DNA from: Pseudocercospora fijiensis CIRAD86
Taxonomy: Eukaryota; Ascomycota; Dothideomycetes; Mycosphaerellales; Mycosphaerellaceae
DNA length: 64,000 bases
Direction of reading: 5' to 3'
NCBI RefSeq assembly: GCF_000340215.1
Contig: NW_006921535.1
Location: 62,001-126,000 of the forward strand
Made by a program: the position numbers and the translations under genes. Of this stretch, positions 1-10,129 are shown in pieces. Position 1 is the first letter of the stretch. Each line of letters opens with the position of its first letter. The notes below the pieces were generated by a model, which was not told the DNA's origin, did not search any database, and worked only from the letters and a program-made list of their open reading frames with translations.

Positions 1-86
1 GGGACGGCGCGGAGATAAAATTAGAAATGTGGCCGGCACCTGTAGCCGGCAAAAGGATGCGAAAATAGGCCTCCTCCTAGGTTAAT

Positions 87-752
87 CTAACGACTAAATA
101 CAATTTCCAACTAATCCGCTATAAACCGACGCCGAATTTTAGCTAGAAGCTGTATATCTTTATTTTAAAGAGTAACCCGCTTCGTATAGATAGTAAGGAG
201 GTTTAAAAGCTTAAGCTCGGTTACGAGAAATGCCTCCGTAGCTTCCTAAAGAGCACTAATCGCCTTAGCCGTAAATCGTATACTAGACCGAAAATCTAAT
301 GTAATTTCTCGGACGAGTCGCTAGAAGGGAGTCTTAGGGATTAAAAGCTCGGTCCCTCTTTTGTTTTAGAAAAGCCGGATCTAGCGAAGGGTAATAGTAC
401 CTAGTTTAAAGCGCCGCTTCTTTATCGTCGAGTCCTACCTTGTTCCCTTTCTTTTAATAGAAAGATAACTTTTCTTCGCGATAGTCTTCGTCCGCCTACT
501 CTTTTTAGCCTTCTCCTATCTACCTATAGCCTTCTTGTTTTTCGGTACTGTTTTCCGAGGAACCCCCTTCCTTCGTATATACTATAGAGAGCCTTGCTCT
601 TCCGATATCTCGTTCTCGCTACGGTCTCCCTATACTTAGCTTGCTTTACCCTTGCCCTTTAGCCTCTAAAGATATTTATCTACGCGTTTAGGCGACGAGG
701 GTATATCGGTAGGACCTAGAAAATTAATAAGTATATAATCGTAAGGAGACAT
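87..752 (-). pseudogene. Histone H3-like protein with long basic tail, hAT-A copy (RIP-broken)
   Basis: Mirror copy of 13361-14026 on the other strand. The start ATG is at 752-750 and the stop is the TAG complementary to 87-89. Reading through TAG/TAA stops of the RIP type gives about 221 residues: a Lys/Arg-rich tail of about 113 residues, then an H3 histone fold. The fold resembles canonical H3 through the alpha-N helix, the PFQRLVREI motif and the C-terminal TKRVTL motif. It lies downstream of the transposase in the same orientation, exactly as in hAT-B, so it belongs to the element and is not a chance insertion. Probable original role: a nucleosomal H3 variant. Function at this copy is lost. 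Confidence 0.8.
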
Positions 753-1063
753 TAATGCTTCTTACCTTCTAGAACAAATAGTCTTCTATTAAACCGCCTT
801 ATTAGGTTATCGTTAGATTCGAATAAAGGATAGTAGCTTAAGGAAGGGGAGGTAGCCGGCTTAGGAAGGCCCGAAGAGCCGAATCCTTAAGGTATGTTTG
901 TCTTTAAGAATATAGGGAAAGGGAAGAAGGAGAGGAAGAGCGAATAGAGAATTAGAAATAGTCCGTAGGTAAGCGGGGTCGGTTGCTATAGCAACTAGTC
1001 TATTTAGGTCCTAGGAATTCGAAACACATTTCGGATATATGCCGGCTATATACGCCGGCTATA

Positions 1064-3983
1064 TTACCTTATACGTAAACGCTTCGTCTCCTTAAAGCTG
1101 CTCTAAGCCTATATACGTTTCCGCTTCTCGACCCGGTATCGCCTTCTGCCTCCGCCCTCCTCCTCTTCGTTATCGCTAATTAGGGTTTCGCTTAGACTAA
1201 ATTTCGCATTCTCTTCGCGCTCCTAGGTTTCTTTAATCTTAAGGTTTTCTAATTCCTCGATTAACTCCTTTAGTATAATCTTTAGTAACCTACCTTAGCG
1301 ATTCTAGTAGAGGAGATAGTATCGGAATACTATAATAGATTCGAAGGTAGTAGGCGAGTATATTCGATTAAAGCGGCCCTAGTAACGAGCGATACTAAAA
1401 GACCTCTTATAGCCTATACCTACGCTCGGGATAGCGAGGACGTCCCGAGCGACCGACGCTATTGTTAGAAACTTAGGCTCTAACCGCTACTATATAGCGA
1501 GAATATCGTCTCCGAATTCGTCTAGAAGACCGGTAAGATCTAGAGATTATTAGCCCTCTTTCCGAGCCTACGGGTTTATACTTACTCGCGCGCCGATAGA
1601 GATCGAACTCTTCTTTATTTACTTTAGTAGTTGCTTCCTCTTCTGCCTCTACTTCCTGCCTACGAAACAGGTATAATATCGGAGCCTTCTAAACCTTCTT
1701 TTTCTTTATAGGAGCTGCATTTAGACTAGTTTCTTTCCGACGCTCGTAGAACATCTTTTCTAGAATAGTCTAGTAATGCTTCGGCTATACCTCGTCCGCC
1801 TTCTATTCCGGCCTCTGCTAGTATATATCCTTTTCTACCGGGTTAAGCAAGTACGCAACGCTATAGATATCCCCGAACGAGTTAAAGGTAGCACTATAAT
1901 ATTTATACAACTTAGTATAGGAGGTGTCTATAGCTTTCGTTATAGCTACTTTCTAGGGAACGCTCTTCCTAGCTAGCTTAGCTACGGTTTCCTCGAGCTC
2001 GTTAAAGAGCTAGTTGTAGTACGTAAAGACAAGGTAGATCGTCGGTCCTCGGGTTCTTCTAATCGTAGCAGTAACCTTCGCGTAATACTTACTAATATCG
2101 ACGAGATACTCTACTTAGCGCTATTCGGCGGCGGTAAGGCTAAGCTACTTAATACCCTCGGAACTCTAATAGATCTCGAGAGCGGTACGTAAAGTATATC
2201 CCCTCGTAACTATATAGAAAGTCGAATCGAACCGGGTCTTAACGTCTTAGGTAAAACGGAGTAGGCGCTAAGGAGGCCGCTTTTGCTATCGCTTATTCTA
2301 TGCGATATTCTAGGCATCGGTTTTAGGGCGCTCGATTAGGTTCTTTTAAATAGCCTCGAATCGGTTATATCTCTGTAAGCTCGAGTTCGTATATATTGCT
2401 AGACGACGAAGCTAGAGAAAAAGAGTTAGAACTATACTAGGTTGCCGGCTATAGGTACCGGCTACGGATAAAAGTTATACCTTATACAAAACGAGAGCGA
2501 GGCTCTCTGCCTTATCCCGTCTTATTACTATAATAAGTTTCTCGACTTTCGACTTTGCTTTATCCTTATCTAGGATCTTCTATTAGTCGTCGTTTAATAG
2601 TGCAATTTTAAGCGTCTTAAAGAGGGCTCGGATCGCGATTTAAACTATATAAGCGAGGTAGGGAAACTTCTATAGGGATACAACTAGCAACGACGTCGGC
2701 TCCGATTTAATAGGGCTAGGGCTATTAATAGGCTCCTCTTTATCGTTATTATCGTACGTATTGTCGTACGTATCCGGAATCGTAGCGAGCTTAATATTCG
2801 GAAGATTAAGCTAGATTGTAGACCTTATAATCTCCTCTATATACTCGACCCTATCGATACAATTAGTAATTTTAAAGACATATACGAGTGAATTATATAT
2901 ATAACGCCTTATACAATGTTCGATTATTACTAGCGTTGTCCGTAGTAATCGAGATCAGTTTCGTTATTACGCTAACCCTATCTATTGCCGTATAGACAAG
3001 CTTCGCTATATCCTTACTAGTATAGGAACCTAGAATTTTAGGGAATCCGATTATTAGTTCCTAGAGTTTCTAATCCGAATTGATAAAGTATAGTATAATC
3101 GAGAGGAAGGAGGCTCTTATAGTCCGGCTTAACTAGCTATCGATAGTAATAGCTACTCGGCGAGTATTACGGAGGATCTCCCGAATATCGTTTAACGCAG
3201 CCTCTTTGTTCTTTTCGAACATAATACGCTAGGTTATCGCGCCGAGAAATAGGGGAGGGTAGTTTATAAGATATAGGTATGTCTTCTATATAGACTCCCT
3301 TTCGTAGAAGTCTTCCGGAAGACCGTTTATAGCTAGCATTTCGTTTGCTAGTTGCTTAAAGTCTTTAGGGGAGAAATCGGTAGCCTTTAATCCTAGAGCT
3401 TCCTTAAGCGCAGCCTATAATAATTAGCTAGATCTCTACGGTTGATTTAGGTAGCCGGAATCTATAGCCGGCAGCTATAGCCGGCAGCTATAGCCGGCAT
3501 TTTAGAAGATATACCTCTTTCTAGAACGCTATATCTATATTAACTCTCCTCTCTCCTTGAGATTCCTAATACCGTTTAGAATAGAGATAGTTCGTAGGCG
3601 ATAAGTTCCTATCCCCTAGTTTCGGGTGTTTTAAGATTGAACCGCAGAAGTTATAGACAATTACTAGTTAACCTTTAAGTCGAGAAGTCGTATAACGGTA
3701 TAATGCCCCCTCTATAAAGAACTTCTAGAATATGTCCGTTCGCTCCTTACTCCCCTATCGTATCGAGTACTTCCGGAGTTTATACTCCTTCGAACGTAAG
3801 TATAAAGGGAACTATATCTTATAGACCTATTAATTAAACTGCTCTATATACTCGGGTTTCTAAAGATACGCCTAGCTAGCCTTTTCGAAGATTTCCGGGT
3901 TAATACTCGATGTTCTTATATCTCCGAATAACCTTCTACTTAGACTCCGTAAAGGTAAGGACTAGGTAGTAGTACCCTATAAT
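1064..3983 (-). pseudogene. hAT transposase, hAT-A copy (RIP-broken)
   Basis: Counterpart of 10130-13049, read on the minus strand. The catalytic-domain hallmark ITTDNASNN (here ISITTDNASNN) is encoded around 2921-2955. Upstream is the segment VAIAIDSW..SRTIRASF (the Trp now a stop) that precedes the insertion domain of hAT transposases, and the C-terminal dimerisation region follows towards 1064. An intron equivalent to 11633-11701 lies near 2412-2480 and carries the GCCGGC motif. Almost every interruption is TAG or TAA at a former CAG, CAA or TGG codon. A 66-codon open stretch on the plus strand at 1776-1976 is only the antisense of this gene. Confidence 0.82.
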
Positions 3984-4119
3984 AAATTCCTACTACTAGG
4001 ATTCGGAGAGGATGAATCTAGCCCTAATCGTAGTCTAGGACTCGATAGGCTCGAAGGTAAGTATACGACCTCCTCTCGACGTTATCGCAATCTCGCTCGT
4101 ATACTAGACTGTTTCGACT

Positions 4120-5815
4120 GTCGTCTCGTTATTACCCTTCCTAGTATAGCGCCTAGTATATATACAATGTCGGTCGGCATGTTTTGAGGTTTCGTACGGT
4201 AAGGTAAGGACTTAGGAGTAGTAGATATATACTAGTAGCTGTAGAGAAACACCCTTTCTTTTATAGTATCGTATCGTTAGGAACAGCTAGGCAGTAAATA
4301 GCTAGCTACCTTTTTTTTTTGTTTCCTAGCTACCTAACTACCAGATTTTTTTTCCTAGCTACCCTAGCTAGCCTAACTACTAGAATTTCTTTCCTAGCTA
4401 CCCTAACTACCTGAATTTTGCCTTCTATACGGCGGCTCTCTCCTACTAACGGAACCGAGCTACTATACCTAACGAATCTAAGCTCGTTTTTAGTCTTAAT
4501 CTATCCTCTTTCGGTATAAGACACTCGATAAGTAAATGCTTAGGCCGAGTCTAACTACGAAACCTAAGACTAACTAATAGCTCTATTAACTAATCCTAAT
4601 CCTCGAACTCCTTCCGCTTCTTAGTAAAGACCTTAAAGAGCGCTCGAGCTTCTTCGGGTACCTACGGAGTAGTCGAGATAAAGCCGTATCGCTGAAATAG
4701 GTAATCCTTCGGAGGCTTATATAGAGATTCAGAGAATTCTAACGCTAACCTATCCTACTAGTAGCTTAGATTCCGGATATAAGCCCTCTCTACCTTAGTA
4801 AAGATTTCATATAGTAGTAGCACTCTGCCTTCGAGAAACGCTTTCTGTTTAACTGTTAGTATCTGCCGGCTACGAACGCCGGCTATATATACCGAGTATA
4901 GAATAATTACCTATACCCCTTCCTCCTATAGTAATACTTCTGCCGTCCCTAGATACCTAGCCCCGATCGTATTAATCGCAAGCTACTTTGCCTTTATAGA
5001 CGTAAAGGCTTCGCTCTAATACTAATAAAGAAACTTCTACTCTATATCGAGGATATAAAGACGACTAGTCTCGATTCTAATCCTTGCTAGCTTTTCGTAG
5101 TAGCTTTAACTATGATTTTCTAGATTAATAGGACTTATACCTTGGCCCTTTACTAGTATCTCGTCTCTTTAACTATACTCGATCTACTCCTAGCGCTTAT
5201 CGTCTATAGCGTTAGGCCCTAAGACTATACCTGTTACTAGATCGACGTATAGTATCTCCTCGCTTTTTTTAGTTCCTTTATTCGTAGTATTAAGCTCTAT
5301 CGCGGTATCCTAAACTCTAGTATTGTTATTCTCGGCTATCTGAATATCTCCGTTACTATCGGTCGTATCGATAGAGATAGCGACTATAGGTCTAAATGCT
5401 ATTAGTTAACGTATTAAAGAAAAATATACCGGCTATAGCTGCCGGCTACGGCTGCCGGCTATAGCTGCTAGCTACGGCCGCTAGCTAGATTGACTTACGC
5501 TACTAGAACTTTACGCTCGAAAACTAGCCGCAATTCTTTCCTCCTCTTAGCCTTCTCTTAGGTTGTCTTCTTATTCTAACCTTTACTTTTTTCTATAGGC
5601 GCTAGCTATCGATAGAATGCCTTATTCCGCGCCTTTCTTCTCTTATCCTTAGCTCTTTTATCCTTATCTATCTTGTCCTTTCTCTCGCGGTCTCGTACGG
5701 AATTCTTCTTCGTAGAGTACTCCTCTTTAGTTTTGCGCTTTTTAGTTAGACGCTTAGGCAAAACAAACTCGCGGTCTTTAGTTCTATCTTCTATTTAGCG
5801 CGCGGCGCGCTTCTC
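4120..5815 (-). pseudogene. hAT accessory ORF, hAT-A copy (unknown function)
   Basis: Mirror of 8290-9990. It encodes a strongly charged Lys/Arg/Asp/Glu N-terminal part, followed by an unrecognised region and a glutamine/leucine/glycine repeat that corresponds to the CTAGCTACC-rich stretch at about 4305-4420. It may be a separate cargo protein or an upstream exon block of the transposase. Introns are suggested where GCCGGCTATAGC clusters interrupt the frame (around 4864-4890 and 5425-5490). I recognise no domain in it. Confidence 0.5.
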
Positions 5816-5929
5816 TCTTACTATTATAAGGGAAAGGGGCGGGGGCGCAGCGTATAGTAGTTATTATCGGTATAGGTATAGAGGAAGAAGTTGAAAGTAT
5901 AAGAATATCGCGAAGCCCTAATTGTTGCC

Positions 5930-6260
5930 GCCTACGTAACGTTATATAGGTAAGCTTTCGCAACTACGGCAACTACGCCCCGGCAATAGCAACTACGCCC
6001 TAGTAACGGCAACTACGCCCTAGCAACGGCAACCACGCCCTAGTAACGGTAATAAAGCGTAGTAAATATAACCTAGTAACTATTATAGCCGGCAATCGTA
6101 GCCGATAGTCGAATAAGAGTGTCCTTGTAGCAAAACTACGCCCTAGCAACGGCAACTACGCCCTAGCAACGGCAACTACGCCTAGTAAATATAATAGAGT
6201 TACTATTATAGCCGGCAATCGTAGCCGGTAGTCGAATAAGAGTGTCCTTATAGTAAAACC
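5930..6260. repeat. hAT-A subterminal repeats
   Basis: Short direct repeats of the type CAACTACGCCCTAG, spaced about 17-20 bp (several at 5958-6060, more at 6128-6185), interleaved with two copies of a unit of roughly 55 bp carrying paired GCCGGC motifs (near 6083-6137 and 6208-6258). They lie 130-460 bp inside the terminus. Subterminal repeats at this position are the usual transposase-binding platform of hAT elements; binding is inferred. Equivalent arrays occur at 7855-8150 and 44130-44290. Confidence 0.7.
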
Positions 6261-6374
6261 AATATAGTCTCTAGTTCAAACTAGGAATCTATATAGTTCG
6301 AAAAAACTAAACCGGAACTAGGGAGCTAGTTCGCCGCTAAGAAACCAAACTATATACGTTTAGTAGTTCGGAAA

Positions 6375-6394
6375 CCGAACTACTGCGGGGTCTA
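6375..6394 (-). repeat. hAT-A terminal inverted repeat
   Basis: The minus-strand reading TAGACCCCGCAGTAGTTCGG matches the termini at 7706, 17637-17656 and 44427-44446. In hAT-B this sequence directly abuts a perfect 8-bp target duplication, which fixes the element edge. Confidence 0.88.
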
Positions 6395-7697
6395 GGGGCG
6401 GTAAACTATTCTACGTAGGGTAAGAGGACCTATATACGAAGGGAGAGTATTAGATAGGTATACTAGTTAAGTACTATCTATTTTAGGGAGAAGGGGACGT
6501 AGAGGAGCCCGCCGAATAGCTAACTAAGGCTAGTCGTAGGTAGGGATAGCCTATACGATCGATTATTAAACGATAGACGTAGAAGTACTATCCCTTAGAG
6601 TAGAGCTAGCGGCGTTAGCTCTAGTAAATTAATCGACTACCGCGATAATATCGTCGATCTCGAGCTAGTTAATATAGGTAGCGAGGAGCTATAGCCTATC
6701 TCTAGTATTTATACGCGGCGCTATCTATAAAGAGAGCGATAGTAGTCGTAGTACTAGGAGAAGTAGCTGTCTCTAACTAGCCGAATAGTGCTAACTCTAG
6801 AGTGTTTAACTACCTACTACGCCTATTTAGCTATAAAGTAGAGGGTTAATATAGGGGATAGGTTAGGTAGCCGAGGAGGTAGACGATATAGCGGCTAGAT
6901 ATAGTAGTAGCGTAGACGAAGAAGATACTACGCCTAGGTCTTACTCGGCTTGCTATACTTTCTTCTAGGCTCGTTATAGAGCTATACTCGCTAACTTCCT
7001 CGCGGTACGTTCGGCCTTCTTCTTCCGCTCTTCCTCTTTAGTACCGAGTAGCTTACGCTATCCTTTAGGCGGCATCGTATTAATTCCGTTAATAGCGGAG
7101 GGCAAAGCTTATATATAAGCCGCGCTAATAAGTATAGAATTCGAGGAGGTAGTAGTTCTATCTCGCGGAAACTACTAATACTAGAAAGGGCTACCCCTTT
7201 CTAGCGATATATTTTATATATAAGAGAGCAAGGAATAGTAGCGCAGTATATTTTACGTATAAAGTAGTATATATAAGCAGGTTCGTATACTACCTACGGC
7301 CTTCCCGTAGACGTTACAAAACCTAAAGTCTAGCAATTAAAGGATACCGTAAACAACTTAAAACTTTAGGTATATACCTAAAACTAGGCGTTTTAGGTAC
7401 GTACTAAAAGTTTTAAATTGTTCCTCTATCGGACCGTAGGATAAGTAAACCTAAAGAGTATTACTAGTAGGTCTATTATTAAAGGTAAAAGTCCTTACTA
7501 GGCGATAGGCGGAGTAATACGAGATACGGGGTAAGGTTCGTAGTAGCCTTCTATAATAGCGAAGGAAGGCTATTTAATTAGATAGTTAGCTAGGTTCTAA
7601 TAATATTTAATTAATATCGGGTAGATAGGTTAGCTAGATTTCGGGAAAGGGTACCTCGTATACTTAATATAAGACTAAAAGTATAGCTAAGAAGATA
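6395..7697. other. Spacer between the two inverted hAT copies
   Basis: About 1.3 kb of RIP-mutated DNA that is not part of the inverted repeat. On the minus strand, from an ATG at about 7074, a coding-like stretch starts MPPKG followed by a RIP stop and continues as a Lys/Glu/Arg-rich segment (KEEERKKKAERTARK) to roughly 6950; after that the frame is unclear down to about 6500. I recognise no family. It could be the 5' end of a host gene or another repeat into which the hATs inserted. Nothing else could be supported from 7080 to 7697. Confidence 0.45.
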
Positions 7698-7705
7698 GGT
7701 AAATC
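7698..7705. repeat. Target-site duplication of hAT-B, left copy
   Basis: GGTAAATC immediately before the left terminus at 7706. It is repeated exactly at 17657-17664 after the right terminus. Eight base pairs is the target-duplication length of the hAT superfamily. Confidence 0.93.
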
Positions 7706-7854
7706 TAGACCCCGCAGTGGTTCGGTTTCCGAACTACTAAACGTATATAGTTTAGTTTCTTAGCGGCGAACTAGCTCCCTAGTTCCGGTTTGGTTTTTTC
7801 GAACTATATAGATTCCTAGTTTGAACTAGAGACTGTATTAGTTTTACTATAAGG

Positions 7855-8150
7855 ATACTCTTATTCGACTGCCGGCTACGATTGCCGGCTATAATAGTAA
7901 CTCTATTATATTTACTACGCTCTTTTGCCGTTGCTAGGGCGTAGTTACCGTTGCTAGGGCGTGGTTTTGCTATAAGGACACTCTTATTCGACTGCCGGCT
8001 ACGATTGCCGGCTATAATAGTTACTAGGTTGTATCTACTACGCTTTATTACCGTTACTAGGGCGTAGTTGCCGTTGCTAGGGCGTAGTTGCCGTTACTAG
8101 GGCGTAGTTGCTATTGCCGGGGCGTAGTTGCCGTAGTTGCGAAAGCTTAC
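7855..8150. repeat. hAT-B subterminal repeats
   Basis: Repeats of CTAGGGCGTAGTTGCCG type at about 8055-8135 and 7920-7970, with two copies of a GCCGGCTACGATTGCCGGC-bearing unit near 7855-7905 and 7970-8020. They are inverted relative to those of hAT-A and sit at the same distance from the terminus. Probable transposase-binding sites, inferred from position and repetition. Confidence 0.7.
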
Positions 8151-8289
8151 CTATATAACGTTACGTAGGCGGTAATAATTAGGGCTTCGCGATATTCTTA
8201 TACTTTCAACTTCTTCCTTTATACCTATACCGATAATAACTACTATACGCTACGCCCCCGCCCCTTTCCCTTATAATAGTAAGAGAGAA

Positions 8290-9990
8290 GCGCGCCGCGC
8301 GCTAAATAGAAGATAGAACTGAAGACCGCGAGTTTGTTTTGCCTAAGCGTCTAACTAAAAAGCGCAAGACTAAAGAGGAGTACTCTACGAAGAAGAATTC
8401 CGTACGAGACCGCGAGAGAAAGGATAAGATAGATAAGGATAAAAGAGCTAAGGATAAGAGAAGAAAGGCGCGGAATAAGGCATTCTATCGATAGCTAGCG
8501 CCTATAGAAAAAAGTGAAGGTTAGAATAAGAAGACAACCTAAGAGAAGGCTAAGAGGAGGAAAGAATTGCGGCTAGTTTTCGAGCGTAAAGTTCTAGTAG
8601 CGTAAGTCAATCTAGCTAGCGGCCGTAGCTAGTAGCTATAGCTAGCAGCTATAGCCGGCAGCCGTAGCCGGCAGCTATAGCCGGCATATTTTTCTTTAAC
8701 ACGTTAACTAATAGCATTCAGACCTGTAGTCGCTACCTCTATCGATACGACCGATAGTAACGGAGATGTTTAGATAGCCGAGAACAACAATGCTAGAGTT
8801 TAGGATACCGCGATAGAGCTTAATACTACGAATAAAGGAACTGAAAAAAGCGAGGAGATACTATACGTCGATCTAGTAATAGGTGCAGTCTTAGGGCCTA
8901 ACGCTATAGACGATAAGCGCTAGGAGTAGATCGAGCACAGTTAAAGAGACGAGATACTAGTAAAGGGCTAAGGCATAAGTCCTATTAATCTAGAAAATTA
9001 TAGTTAAAGCTACTACGAAAAGCTAGTAAGGATTGGAATCGAGACTAGTCGTCTTTATATCCTCGATATAGAGTAGAAGTTTCTTTATTAGTATTAGAGC
9101 GAAGCCTTTGCGTCTATAAAGGTAAAGTAGCTTACGATTAATACGATCGGGGCTAGGTATCTAGGGACGGCAGAAGTGTTACTATAGGAGGAAGGGGTAT
9201 AGGTAATTATTCTATACTCGGTATATATAGCCGGCGTTCGTAGCCGGCAGATACTAATAGTTAAACAGAAAGCGTTTCTCGAAGGCAGAGTGCTACTACT
9301 ATATAAAATCTTTACTAAGGTAGAGAGGGCTTGTATCCGGAATCTAAGCTGCTAGTAGGATGGGTTAGCGTTAGAATTCTCTAAATCTCTATATAAGCCT
9401 CCGAAGGATTACCTATTTTAGCGATACGGCTTTATCTCGACTACTCCGTAGGTACCCGAAGAAGCTCGAGCGCTCTTTAAGGTCTTTACTAAGAAGCGGA
9501 AGGAGTTCGAGGATCAGGATTAGTTAATAGAGCTGTTAGTTAGTCTTAGGTTTCGTAGTTAGACTCGGCCTAAGTATTTGCTTATCGAGTGTCTTATACC
9601 GAAAGAGGATAGATTGAGACTAAAAACGAGCTTAGATTCGTTAGGTATAGTAGCTCGGTTCCGTTAGTAGGAGAGAGCCGCCGTATAGAAGGCAAAATTC
9701 AGGTAGTTAGGGTAGCTAGGAAAGAAATTCTAGTAGTTAGGCTAGCTAGGGTAGCTAGGAAAAAAAATCTAGTAGTTAGGTAGCTAGGAAACAAAAAAAA
9801 AAGGTAGCTAGCTATTTACTACCTAGCTGTTCCTAACGATACGATGCTATAAAAGAAAGGGTGTTTCTCTACAGCTACTAGTATATATCTACTACTCCTA
9901 AGTCCTTACCTTACCGTACGAAACCTTAAAACATACCGACCGACATTGTCTATATACTAGGCGCTATACTAGGAAGGGTAATAACGAGAC
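8290..9990 (+). pseudogene. hAT-B accessory ORF (unknown function)
   Basis: Plus-strand coding-like region broken only by RIP stops. The first exon encodes a highly charged segment (for example KRKTKEEYSTKKNSVRDRER) up to about 8601. A likely intron follows with donor GTAAGT at 8602 and acceptor CAG at 8721, and the frame resumes as a Thr/Ser/Asn-rich segment. Another intron containing GCCGGC motifs lies near 9200-9250. The next exon includes KVFTKKRKEFEDQ and ends in repeated Gln-Leu-Gly units around 9700-9790. No family recognised. It may be a hAT cargo protein or belong to an extended transposase transcript. The start codon is not identifiable. Confidence 0.5.
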
Positions 9991-10129
9991 GATAGTCGAA
10001 ACAGTCTAGTATACGAGCGAGATTGCGACAACGTCGAGAGGAGGTCGTATACTTACCTTCGAGCCTATCGAGTCCTAGACGACGATTAGGGCTAGATTCA
10101 TCCTCTCCGAATCCTAGTAGTAGGAATTT

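Larger units (their letters stand above)
1..6394 (-). mobile_element. hAT-A, partial hAT-superfamily DNA transposon
   Basis: Minus-strand hAT transposon entering from the left edge; its far end is outside the window. It is the reverse complement of 7706-14113 (for most of the length paired coordinates add up to 14113), differing mainly by C/T and G/A changes. The terminal inverted repeat lies at 6375-6394 and reads TAGACCCCGCAGTAGTTCGG on the minus strand; the same terminus occurs at 7706, 17656 and 44446. The first base was probably C (hAT ends usually start CAG), changed by RIP. The flank at 6395-6402 would be one half of an 8-bp target duplication whose partner is out of view. From the terminus inward it holds subterminal repeats, an accessory gene, the transposase and a histone H3-like gene. 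All frames are RIP-broken, so it cannot be autonomous. Confidence 0.9.

Noticed and set aside
1776..1976. Open frame of 66 codons, repeated at 12137-12337 minus
   Set aside because: It is antisense to the hAT transposase in both copies; conservation simply reflects the duplicated element.
4305..4420. CTAGCTACC-rich stretch as a separate satellite
   Set aside because: It is the Gln-Leu-Gly coding repeat of the hAT accessory ORF; equivalents occur at 9700-9790 and 28380-28480 in the other copies.
5930..6260. CRISPR-like array of short repeats
   Set aside because: Spacing is irregular, the spacers are themselves repeats, and the position next to hAT termini in a fungal transposon explains them as subterminal repeats.
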